Of a DNA stretch of 64,000 bases, positions 16,886 to 24,180 are shown piece by piece. Each line of letters begins with the position of its first letter. Position 1 is the first letter of the stretch. The notes beneath the pieces were generated by a model. That model ran no database searches and had not been told where the DNA came from. It worked only from the letters and a program-made list of their open reading frames with translations. The translations under genes and the position numbers were made by a program. Source of the stretch: Microbacterium sp. EST19A (lineage in GTDB: Bacteria > Actinomycetota > Actinomycetes > Actinomycetales > Microbacteriaceae); the NCBI RefSeq assembly GCF_019969685.1, contig NZ_JAHXYZ010000001.1:434001-498000 (forward strand), in the 5' to 3' direction.

Positions 16886-18151
16886 ATGAGCACCGTCGCC
16901 GATCCCGAAGCAACCGAAGTCCCCACCCCCTACCCCGCCGCTCCGCGCAGCCTGGGCATGCTCATGGCCAGCTACTTCGGCGTGCAGCTCATCATCAACA
17001 CGGCCAACTCGGGGGTGGCGAGCTTCCTCGTGCCGCTTCAGCTCGACGTGCTCGATCCCGCGGCGAAGGTGGCCAACCTGGGCCTCATCGGCACCGTGGG
17101 CGCCATCATCGCCATCATCGCCCAGCCGCTCTGGGGAGCACTCTCCGACCGCTCGCGCACCCGATTCGGCCGACGCGTGCCGTGGGTGCTCGGCGGCGTG
17201 GCAGGCCTCGCCGGCTGCATGATCGCCCTGGCACTCTCGAGCAACTTCCTCGCGATCTTCATCTTCGCCGCCGCGACCGCAGCCTTCTACTCGATGGTGT
17301 CGGCACCGCTGTTCGCTCTGCTCCCCGACCGCACGCCCGTCCACCGACGCGGAACCTTCTCGGCCCTGGGCGGCCTCGGCATCTACATCGGCAGCATCGC
17401 CGGCCTGTTCGCCGCCTCGCCGTTCGCCGCCGACGTGCCCACCGGGTACATCGTTTTCGCGGCGCTGATCCTGATCGTCGGCACACCCCTGACACTGCTG
17501 ATCCGGCGCGACTCCCGGGCTCTGCCGGTCGCGCCGCGGCAGGGGCTGCGCGCATCGATCGCCTCGTTCTGGGTGTCACCGCGCACGCATCCCGACTTCG
17601 CCTGGGCCTTCACCTCGCGCTTGGTCCTGATGGCCGGATACTGGGGCATCGTGTCGTTCCTGCTCTACCAGCTGCAGGACTACGTCGGCCTCAGCCGCGA
17701 GGATGCCGCGGCGACGTTCCCGATGCTCTCGCTCGTGCTCCTGGTCGGGATCCTGGTGGCGATCCTTCCCGCCGGGGCGATCTCCGACCGAACCGGCCGC
17801 CGCAAGCCGATCGTGCTCGGCGCTTCGATCATGCTCGGGATCTCCGTCATCCCGCCGCTCGTGAGCCCGACCGTGGGCGGACTCATGGTCTCCCTCGCAC
17901 TCGCCGGCCTCGCCCTCGGGGCTTACATCTCGGTGGATCAGGCCCTGATGACGCTCGTGCTCCCCGACTCCGGGCAGGCCGGCAAGGACCTCGGCGTCCT
18001 GAACATCGCGCAGGCGGGAGGGCAGGCGCTCGCTCCGGCGCTCGCCAGCGTCGTCATCGCCCTGTGGGGCTACCCGGGGCTGTGGGTGTTCGCCGGCGCG
18101 ATGGCCGTCATCGGCGGGTTCGCGATCCTGCCCATCAAGTCCGTGCGCTGA
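16886..18151 (+). CDS. MFS transporter of the beta-oxidation regulon
   Basis: A 421-residue carrier with 12 predicted membrane segments. The motif after helix two is ALSDRSRTRFGRRVPWVL (about residues 92-109) and the second-half equivalent is GAISDRTGRRKPIVL. The sequence style resembles the MFS protein at 141-1466. It is probably an importer for the compound processed by the divergent carboxylesterase, judging from the shared operators E and F. A GAGG site precedes the ATG. Its stop is only 3 bases from the convergent MarR gene. Confidence 0.86.
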   Translation: MSTVADPEATEVPTPYPAAPRSLGMLMASYFGVQLIINTANSGVASFLVPLQLDVLDPAAKVANLGLIGTVGAIIAIIAQPLWGALSDRSRTRFGRRVPWVLGGVAGLAGCMIALALSSNFLAIFIFAAATAAFYSMVSAPLFALLPDRTPVHRRGTFSALGGLGIYIGSIAGLFAASPFAADVPTGYIVFAALILIVGTPLTLLIRRDSRALPVAPRQGLRASIASFWVSPRTHPDFAWAFTSRLVLMAGYWGIVSFLLYQLQDYVGLSREDAAATFPMLSLVLLVGILVAILPAGAISDRTGRRKPIVLGASIMLGISVIPPLVSPTVGGLMVSLALAGLALGAYISVDQALMTLVLPDSGQAGKDLGVLNIAQAGGQALAPALASVVIALWGYPGLWVFAGAMAVIGGFAILPIKSVR

Positions 18152-18154
18152 CGG

Positions 18155-18649
18155 TCAGTCGCCGAACTGGGCGAGCAGCTCGGCGAAATGATCGAGATCC
18201 TCGGCCGTCCAGCGGCGCAGCCGCTCCCCCAGACGCGCTTCGTAGCGCGACCGGGCGAGCGCGACCCGCTCCTGCGCCAGCTCGGTCGCCACGAGCACCC
18301 GCGCCCGGCGGTCGTCGGGGTCACGGACGCTCTCCACGAGTCCGAGCTCCTCGAGCTGCCGCACGTGCCGGCTGACCGCCGACTTGTCGGTCTGCAGACG
18401 CTCGATGATCGCGCCGGCCGAGGTCGCCTTGCCCGTCGCGATCGATGTGAGCACCTGATACCCGAGTGGCTGGAGATCGGGATGCACGGTCGCCGCGGCC
18501 TCGCGCCAGCTCACCCGGATCCGGGCGAAGAGACGCCCCAGCTCGTGCTCGACCCGCGAGATCGCCTGGTCGAGGTCGGGGCTTCCGGGGCCGTCGGGCG
18601 CGGCGGCGGGCGCGCCCGTGCGGGCGGGTTCGTCGGGCGAGGCGCTCAT
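18155..18649 (-). CDS. MarR family transcriptional regulator
   Basis: A 164-residue winged-helix regulator. After a disordered Pro/Ala-rich N-terminus (about 25 residues), the MarR domain shows YQVLTSIATGKATSAG, the recognition helix region QTDKSAVSRHVRQLEELGLVES and the wing DPDDRRARVLVATE. It is about 30-40 percent alike by eye to the MarR protein encoded 140 bases upstream on the same strand, so the two are probably paralogues. The targets are unknown; the gene is downstream of the drug-exporter operon but separated from it by an inverted repeat. Confidence 0.85.
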   Translation of the reverse strand: MSASPDEPARTGAPAAAPDGPGSPDLDQAISRVEHELGRLFARIRVSWREAAATVHPDLQPLGYQVLTSIATGKATSAGAIIERLQTDKSAVSRHVRQLEELGLVESVRDPDDRRARVLVATELAQERVALARSRYEARLGERLRRWTAEDLDHFAELLAQFGD

Positions 18650-18693
18650 GATCGCCAGCTTACGGCGAAGCCCCGTCGCGCGAGATCAGGCGA

Positions 18694-18760
18694 ACACGCG
18701 GAATCAGGCGGTTTCGCCGTGCATCTGCATGATCTCACGTGTTCGCCTGATTCCGCGTGT
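18694..18760. repeat. Perfect 17-bp inverted repeat between the two MarR genes
   Basis: ACACGCGGAATCAGGCG at 18694-18710 recurs as its exact reverse complement at 18744-18760, with a 33-base loop. Pieces of the arms recur outside the stem too: ATCAGGCGAACACG occurs once on each strand. The intergenic space holds no ORF. It may be a terminator for the upstream MarR gene or a dispersed intergenic repeat. Confidence 0.6.
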
Positions 18761-18789
18761 GCGCGACTGCCGTCGAGGGCCAGCCGGCG

Positions 18790-19245
18790 TCAGATCTCCG
18801 AGAGGAGTCGGAAGGCCTTGGATGCGGCGTGGATCTCGTCGGGAGTGAGCTCGGCCATGACCGTGCGCAGCCGCTCGCCGTGGTCGCGGCGCAACCCGGC
18901 GAGGGCGGCGCGTGCCGACGGTGTCGCCGTCAGCACGCGCAGCCGTCCGTCGCGGTCGTCCGGACGCGACTCGATCAGGCGCAGGTCCTCCAGCATCCGC
19001 ACCTGGCGGCTGATGACGGACTTGTCCATCTCGAAGCGCTCGGCGAGCTCGTGCGCATTGGTCGTGCCGGCCCGGTCGATGAAGGTGAGCAGCTTGTACC
19101 CGCCGACCTGCAGCTCCGGATCGATCCGCGCCGCGGATTCCTTCCAGAGCGTCCTGGTCCTCGCGAAGATGAGGTTCAGATGCGTCTGGAGATCACCGAG
19201 GGCGCTGTCCGCGTCCGGTGACGTCACCGCTTCCGAGGTGACCAT
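18790..19245 (-). CDS. MarR family regulator cotranscribed with a DHA2 exporter
   Basis: A 151-residue MarR protein: GYKLLTFIDRAGTTNAHELAERF, recognition helix MDKSVISRQVRMLEDLRLIES and wing RPDDRDGRLRVLTATP. It starts one base after the stop of the DHA2 exporter, so both are one operon. Two 18-bp palindromes at the operon promoter fit MarR dimers, making autoregulation and drug-responsive derepression likely, as with EmrR/EmrAB-type systems. Confidence 0.87.
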   Translation of the reverse strand: MVTSEAVTSPDADSALGDLQTHLNLIFARTRTLWKESAARIDPELQVGGYKLLTFIDRAGTTNAHELAERFEMDKSVISRQVRMLEDLRLIESRPDDRDGRLRVLTATPSARAALAGLRRDHGERLRTVMAELTPDEIHAASKAFRLLSEI

Positions 19246-19246
19246 C

Positions 19247-20965
19247 TCAGCCCTTCGGCTCCCGATCTTCGCGCTCGAGCACGGTCACCGATCCGGTCGC
19301 CGGCTTCGTGGGCTCGGTGCCCGCGATCCGGATGGTGCCGGTGGAGAGCGATGCACCCACCTCGGCCTCAGCGACCTCGATGACCGATTCCTCGGCCTGC
19401 TCGCGCAGCTGCTCGGCGGCGTTCTTCGTCGACAGCGGCTTGTTCTTGATGAACGCGATCGCGATGATGGCGATCACGGCGAGCGGGATGGCGATGATGA
19501 ACGCGTCCGCGATGCCGTGGCCGTAGGCGCCCTCGACGATCGAGCGGATCGTGTCAGGGAGCTGCGTCACCTTCGGGACGTCGCCCGATGCGAGGTGCTG
19601 CAGCGCGTCGACCTCGTCGGGGGTCGTCGGCGTGAAGCCCTTGAGCGCGTCGGTCATGTACGTGGCGACGCTGGTCGACAGCAGGGATCCCATGACGGTG
19701 ACGCCGATGGTGCCGGCGATCGTGCGGAAGAAGTTGACGTTCGACGAGGCAGCACCGAGCTGCCGCGGGGAGGTGTCGTTCTGCACGATGAGTGTGAGGT
19801 TCTGCATGACCATGCCGAGGCCTGCGCCGAGCACGAACATGTAGACGGCGACCTGCGGGAACGGGGTGTCGTAGCGCAGCGTCGACATCAGGGTGACGCC
19901 GGCCGTGGTCAGGACGGAGCCCGTGAGCATCCAGCCCTTCCACTTGCCGAAGCGGCTCACGAGCTGGCCGATGATGATCGACGCGCCCATCTGACCGATG
20001 ATCATCGGGATGGTCATGAGGCCCGACTCGGTCGGCGTGGCGCCACGCGCCAGCTGGAAGTACTGCGCGAGGAACACGGAGGTCGCGAACATCGAGACGC
20101 CGATGGCGATCGAGGCGATGACCGAGAGCGTGAAGGTGCGGTTGCGGAACAGCGACATCGGCACGATCGGTTCCTTGACGAAGAACTCGACGGTGATGAA
20201 TCCGGCGATCGCGACACCGGCGATCACGGCGAGCATGATGCTCGTCGAGGAGTCCCAGTCGAACTGGTTGCCGCCCATGGAGACCCAGATGAGCAGGGTC
20301 GAGACGCCGACCGCGAGCAGCACGATGCCGAAGTAGTCGATCGACACCTTGGTGTCACGCTGGGGCTTCGGCAGGTGCAGCGTGAACTGCAGCAGCACGA
20401 GGGCGAGGATCGCGAACGGCACGCCGACGAAGAAGTTGGAGCGCCAGCCCCACACGTCGGTGAGGAGGCCGCCGAGCAGCGGGCCGCCGATGGTGCCGAG
20501 GGCCATGATGCCGCCGACGACGCCCATGTACTTGCCGCGCTCACGCGGGGAGATGATGAGGGCCACGGCGATCATGACCAGCGACATCAGGCCGCCGACG
20601 CCGATGCCCTGCACGACGCGGACGGCGATCAGCATGTTGGTGTCGGTCGAGAATCCGGCGATCACGGTGCCGACGGTGAAGAGGACGAGCGAGGCCTGGA
20701 CGAGGATCTTGCGATCGACGAGGTCGGCGAGCTTGCCCCAGATCGGGGTGGACACCGCGGTCGCCAGCAGGCTCGCGGTGATCACCCAGGTGTACTGGGA
20801 CTGGGTGCCGCCGAGGTCGGCGATGATCACCGGCATCGAGGTCGACACGACGGTGCCCGAGAGCACGGCGACGAACATGCCGACGACGAGGCCGGAGATC
20901 GCGGTGAAGACCTCGCGCGGTGAGCGCACGGTCTCGGGTGCGGAAGAAGGTGAGGCGTTTGTCAC
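19247..20965 (-). CDS. DHA2-family MFS drug exporter (EmrB/QacA type)
   Basis: A 572-residue transporter with 14 predicted membrane segments, the DHA2 topology. The family motifs GKLADLVDRKILV (loop 2-3), VVQGIGVGGLMSLVM, GGIMALGTIGGPLLGG (motif C, antiporters) and WGWRSNFFVGVPFAI are all present. A long soluble C-terminal tail of about 60 residues follows. The GTG at 20965 is chosen because an upstream in-frame TTG at 21004 lies in the promoter. It probably exports hydrophobic or cationic toxic compounds by proton antiport. Confidence 0.9.
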   Translation of the reverse strand: MTNASPSSAPETVRSPREVFTAISGLVVGMFVAVLSGTVVSTSMPVIIADLGGTQSQYTWVITASLLATAVSTPIWGKLADLVDRKILVQASLVLFTVGTVIAGFSTDTNMLIAVRVVQGIGVGGLMSLVMIAVALIISPRERGKYMGVVGGIMALGTIGGPLLGGLLTDVWGWRSNFFVGVPFAILALVLLQFTLHLPKPQRDTKVSIDYFGIVLLAVGVSTLLIWVSMGGNQFDWDSSTSIMLAVIAGVAIAGFITVEFFVKEPIVPMSLFRNRTFTLSVIASIAIGVSMFATSVFLAQYFQLARGATPTESGLMTIPMIIGQMGASIIIGQLVSRFGKWKGWMLTGSVLTTAGVTLMSTLRYDTPFPQVAVYMFVLGAGLGMVMQNLTLIVQNDTSPRQLGAASSNVNFFRTIAGTIGVTVMGSLLSTSVATYMTDALKGFTPTTPDEVDALQHLASGDVPKVTQLPDTIRSIVEGAYGHGIADAFIIAIPLAVIAIIAIAFIKNKPLSTKNAAEQLREQAEESVIEVAEAEVGASLSTGTIRIAGTEPTKPATGSVTVLEREDREPKG

Positions 20966-20988
20966 GGGGAGGATGCTCCTGTGTAGAA

Positions 20989-21034
20989 AGTTGATAAGTG
21001 TCAACTATACGCCTGTAGTTGCTATAACGCAACT
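20989..21034 (-). promoter_or_regulatory. Exporter promoter with twin MarR-type operators
   Basis: Two 18-bp palindromes of the form AGTTGM-N6-KCAACT stand at 20989-21006 and 21017-21034, centres 28 bases apart. On the minus strand the -35 box TTGCGT (21032-21027) overlaps the distal operator and the -10 box TATAGT (21009-21004), 17 bases on, overlaps the proximal one. Binding would fully cover the promoter. The MarR protein encoded in the operon is the natural ligand. Confidence 0.75.
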
Positions 21035-21118
21035 ATCGACCGGAGGCAACCATCGGGTCCGCACCGCGCCCCGATGTCCGGGGTGCGTGCGACGATCTCC
21101 CCGTCGACGGGAGACGGG

Positions 21119-22327
21119 ATGCGAGGCGAGGCGACCGTGCTGCACGCCGACCTCGATGCGTTCTACGCCTCGGTCGAACAGCGTGATGCGCCCGCGCTCC
21201 GCGGCCGGCCCGTGATCGTGGGCGGCGGCGTCGTGCTCGCCGCGAGCTACGAGGCGAAGGCCCGTGGCGTGCGCACCGCCATGGGCGGGCGGCAGGCGCG
21301 GGAGCTGTGTCCGGATGCCGTGATCGTCCCGCCGCGGATGGAGGCATACTCTGCGGCGAGCAAAGACGTGTTCACCGTGTTCCGCGACACGACTCCCCTC
21401 GTGGAGGGTCTCTCGATCGACGAGGCCTTCCTCGAGGTCGGCGGCCTGCGGCGCATCGCTGGCACCCCGGAGGAGATCGCCGTGCGACTGCGCCAACGGG
21501 TGCGCACCGAGGTCGGGCTCGCGATCTCGGTCGGCGTCGCGCGCACCAAGTTCCTCGCCAAGGTCGCCAGCGCCGTGAGCAAACCCGACGGCCTGCTCGT
21601 GGTCGAGCCCGATCGCGAGGAGGAGTTCCTGCTGCCTCTGCCCGTCGAGCGGCTGTGGGGCGTCGGCGCCGTGACCGCCGAGAAGCTGCACCGGCTCGGC
21701 ATCCGCACCGTCGGGCAGCTGGCCGAGCTCGAGGCCGCGACCGCCGAGAGACTCCTCGGCAAGGCGACGGGCGCCCACGTGCACGCGCTGGCCCGGCTGC
21801 GCGATCCGCGCCCGGTCGATACGACGCGGCGCCGTGGATCCATCGGCTCGCAACGGGCGCTGGGCAGCCGACCGCGGTCGCCCGAGGAGCTCGACCTCAT
21901 TCTCACGCAGATCGTCGACCGGCTCGGCCGCCGCCTGCGCGACGGCGACCGGGTGTGCCGCACGGTGGTGCTGCGGCTGCGCTTCGGCGACTTCACGAAG
22001 GCCACCCGGTCGCGCTCTCTCGGCGCTCCGACCGATCGCACGACCCGGCTGCTCACGGTGGCGCGGATGCTGCTCACCGCCGCGCAGCCGGAGATCGCCG
22101 AACGCGGCATCACGCTCATCGGCATATCTCTGTCGCAGCTCGACCGCGCCGACCGCGTGCAGCCCGAGCTTCCGCTCGACGATCTCGGATTCAACGACGA
22201 CGGAGAGCGCCTCGACTCGGTGCTCGACGCCGTGCGCGATCGCTACGGGGCGACGTCGGTCGCGCGCGCCACGCAGCTCGGCCGCGATCCGGGCTGGTCG
22301 ACGCCGCTGCTCCCGGAGCACGAATGA
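21119..22327 (+). CDS. dinB: DNA polymerase IV (Y-family translesion polymerase)
   Basis: A 402-residue Y-family polymerase. The catalytic carboxylates are D11 in LHADLDAFYASVEQ and D101-E102 in LSIDEAFLEV; ASYEAKARGVRTAMGG is the fingers segment, and VGVARTKFLAKVAS with KPDGLLVV leads to the helix-hairpin-helix thumb (WGVGAVTAEKLHRLGIRTVGQL). It copies damaged templates with low fidelity. The C-terminus ends without an obvious QLxLF clamp motif, though QPELPLDDL (about 355-363) is a plausible variant. The ATG at 21119 has GGGAG upstream; another ATG at 21074 would add 15 residues. Confidence 0.92.
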   Translation: MRGEATVLHADLDAFYASVEQRDAPALRGRPVIVGGGVVLAASYEAKARGVRTAMGGRQARELCPDAVIVPPRMEAYSAASKDVFTVFRDTTPLVEGLSIDEAFLEVGGLRRIAGTPEEIAVRLRQRVRTEVGLAISVGVARTKFLAKVASAVSKPDGLLVVEPDREEEFLLPLPVERLWGVGAVTAEKLHRLGIRTVGQLAELEAATAERLLGKATGAHVHALARLRDPRPVDTTRRRGSIGSQRALGSRPRSPEELDLILTQIVDRLGRRLRDGDRVCRTVVLRLRFGDFTKATRSRSLGAPTDRTTRLLTVARMLLTAAQPEIAERGITLIGISLSQLDRADRVQPELPLDDLGFNDDGERLDSVLDAVRDRYGATSVARATQLGRDPGWSTPLLPEHE

Positions 22328-22337
22328 CGGCCGCAGG

Positions 22338-22718
22338 TCAGCGCGGCCCAGCCACTCCGATCAGGTTGCCCTCCGGGTCGGTGAACTGCCCGACGACGAG
22401 CGCGCCGCTCGGGTTCTCCGCCGGCCCGAGCACCCGTGACCCGCCGAGGCGCTCGGCCTCGTCCAGCGCGGCGGCCACGTCGTCGACGCCGACGTAGAAG
22501 AGGGCGTGCGGTCGGAAGGCCGGGCCGCCGCCGATCCCACCCGCGACCGGGTGCGCGTCGGCGGCCGGAGTGAGGAAGCCGTAGTCACCGGCATCCGAGA
22601 TCTCGGGCGCCACGGGAGAATCGGTGTCGGCGTGCCAGCCGAACAGGTCGGCGTAGAAGCGCCGCAACGCGGCGGGGTCACGCCCGATGATCTCGAAGTG
22701 GACGACGGTGTTCGGCAT
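22338..22718 (-). CDS. VOC family (glyoxalase/dioxygenase-fold) protein
   Basis: A 126-residue single VOC module pair: VVHFEIIGRDPAALRRFYADLFGW at the start and FTDPEGNLIGVAGP at the end, with the duplicated beta-alpha-beta-beta-beta units. Proteins of this size resemble 27 kDa antigen/glyoxalase-like half proteins in actinobacteria. Potential metal ligands are H7 and the glutamate of DPEGN. No specific reaction can be assigned. It faces the dinB 3' end, 10 bases away. Confidence 0.85.
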   Translation of the reverse strand: MPNTVVHFEIIGRDPAALRRFYADLFGWHADTDSPVAPEISDAGDYGFLTPAADAHPVAGGIGGGPAFRPHALFYVGVDDVAAALDEAERLGGSRVLGPAENPSGALVVGQFTDPEGNLIGVAGPR

Positions 22719-22741
22719 GATCGCTCCCAGAATGGTGTCGG

Positions 22742-24151
22742 TTACTCGTCCGACGTGCGATCCGGCTCCGCGAGGACAGCGCGGGCGGCGAGGCCGATGA
22801 TCGCGCTGTAGGTCGGGTAGGCGAAGCGGACTCCGGCGAGCGTCGAGACGTCCACGCCTGCGGCCATCGCGGTCGTGACCGACTGGATCACCTCGATCGC
22901 GTTCTCCCCGACCGCGTGCGCACCGAGGATGAGCTCGCGCCGACGATCCGCGATGAGCTTCAGGAAGCCGATCTCGCGGTCATCGATCACCGCGCGCTCG
23001 AGACTCGCGTAGGGAACCGAGACGACGACGCACCGGGCGTCGCGCTCGCGGGCCTGATCCTCGGTGAGCCCCACTCCCGCGTAGTCGGGATCGGTGAAGC
23101 CGCCCGCGGGGAGCAGGTGATGCGGCGTGCGGCGGTTCGCACCCAGCACGGCGTTCTCGGCCGCTGCTTCGCCTTCGAACTGCGCGGCCTGCACCAGCAT
23201 GTCGCGGCCGTTCGCATCTCCGACCGCGAAGATGTGCGGCACGACGGTCCGGAAGTACCGGTCGGCGGGGATCGCCGAGCGCTCGATCTCGATGCCGGCG
23301 TTCTCGAGGCCGAGGTCTTCGACGTCGGCGGGCCAGCCCGTCGCCATGACGACCGCGTCGAACGTCGCCTCCTGAGACTCGCCGGCCTCGCGCCAGGTGA
23401 GGCGGATGCCGTCGCCGTCCGCCTGCTCGAGGCTCGTGACGGTCTCGATGCCGGTGCGCACGTCGATGCCCTGCGCGGAGAACGCCGACTCGACGGTCGC
23501 CGCGATCGAGGAGTCCGAAGCCATCAGCACCCGCGGAGCGACGTCGAGGAGCGTGACCTCCGACCCGAAGGACGAGAAGACGGTGACCAGCTGCGCGCCG
23601 GTGTTCCCGGCGCCGATCACGGCCACCCGGCGCGGGAGGGTCGGCAGCGAGAGCACATCCTCCGGAACCGTGGCGAGCTCTGCGCCAGGGACCGGCAGGC
23701 GTTTCGAGTGCCCGCCGACGCAGATCAGGATCGTGTCGGCCGTGAGGCGCCGCCCGCTGTCCAGCACCAGGGTGCGATCGTCCGCGAAGCGCGCACGCCC
23801 CTCGTGGATCAGGTCGACACCCGCCACGGCGAACCGCTCGGCCTCCCGCTTGATCGAACGCACCCGCTCGACGCGTTCGTGCACCCGCTCGACCGTGGTC
23901 GCCCAGTCGATCGTCGGCGCTCCGACGCGCACGCCGTAGTCGTCGGCGTGACGGGACTCCCGCAGGAGTCGGGCGGTCTTGGCCAGCACGCGGGTCGGCA
24001 CGCAGCCGGTGTTGACGCACGTCCCGCCCGTGCGCCCGGCCTCGAGCACGACGACCTTCGCCCCCAACTCGGATGCGCGGAGTGCGGCGGCCGTGCCGGC
24101 CGGCCCTGCTCCGATCACGGCGACGTCGTAGTGGTCCCTGAACTCTGGCAT
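22742..24151 (-). CDS. NAD(P)/FAD-dependent disulfide-reductase-like oxidoreductase
   Basis: A 469-residue flavoprotein of the class I pyridine nucleotide-disulfide family. VAVIGAGPAGTAAALRA binds FAD, the redox pair lies in GGTCVNTGCVPT, VAVIGAGNTGAQLV binds NAD(P)H and HIFAVGDANGRDMLVQAAQFEG is the second FAD motif. The C-terminal dimerisation domain reads RFAYPTYSAIIG where true lipoamide or glutathione reductases have a catalytic HxHPTxxE, so the active-site His-Glu pair is absent. It may be a mercuric-reductase-like or quinone-reducing relative. A TATCGC-type promoter lies close to the ATG. Substrate unknown. Confidence 0.85.
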   Translation of the reverse strand: MPEFRDHYDVAVIGAGPAGTAAALRASELGAKVVVLEAGRTGGTCVNTGCVPTRVLAKTARLLRESRHADDYGVRVGAPTIDWATTVERVHERVERVRSIKREAERFAVAGVDLIHEGRARFADDRTLVLDSGRRLTADTILICVGGHSKRLPVPGAELATVPEDVLSLPTLPRRVAVIGAGNTGAQLVTVFSSFGSEVTLLDVAPRVLMASDSSIAATVESAFSAQGIDVRTGIETVTSLEQADGDGIRLTWREAGESQEATFDAVVMATGWPADVEDLGLENAGIEIERSAIPADRYFRTVVPHIFAVGDANGRDMLVQAAQFEGEAAAENAVLGANRRTPHHLLPAGGFTDPDYAGVGLTEDQARERDARCVVVSVPYASLERAVIDDREIGFLKLIADRRRELILGAHAVGENAIEVIQSVTTAMAAGVDVSTLAGVRFAYPTYSAIIGLAARAVLAEPDRTSDE

Positions 24152-24180
24152 GCGCCGAGAGTATCGCGAGAGGACGATTC

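Noticed and set aside
18188..20923. Very long plus-strand open frame across the MarR and exporter genes
   Set aside because: Low-complexity His/Asp/Arg-rich product antisense to three well-supported genes, so it is a shadow.
20966..21004. TTG start 39 bases upstream of the DHA2 exporter GTG
   Set aside because: It lies in the -10/operator region of the promoter, and the added residues do not belong to the family N-terminus.
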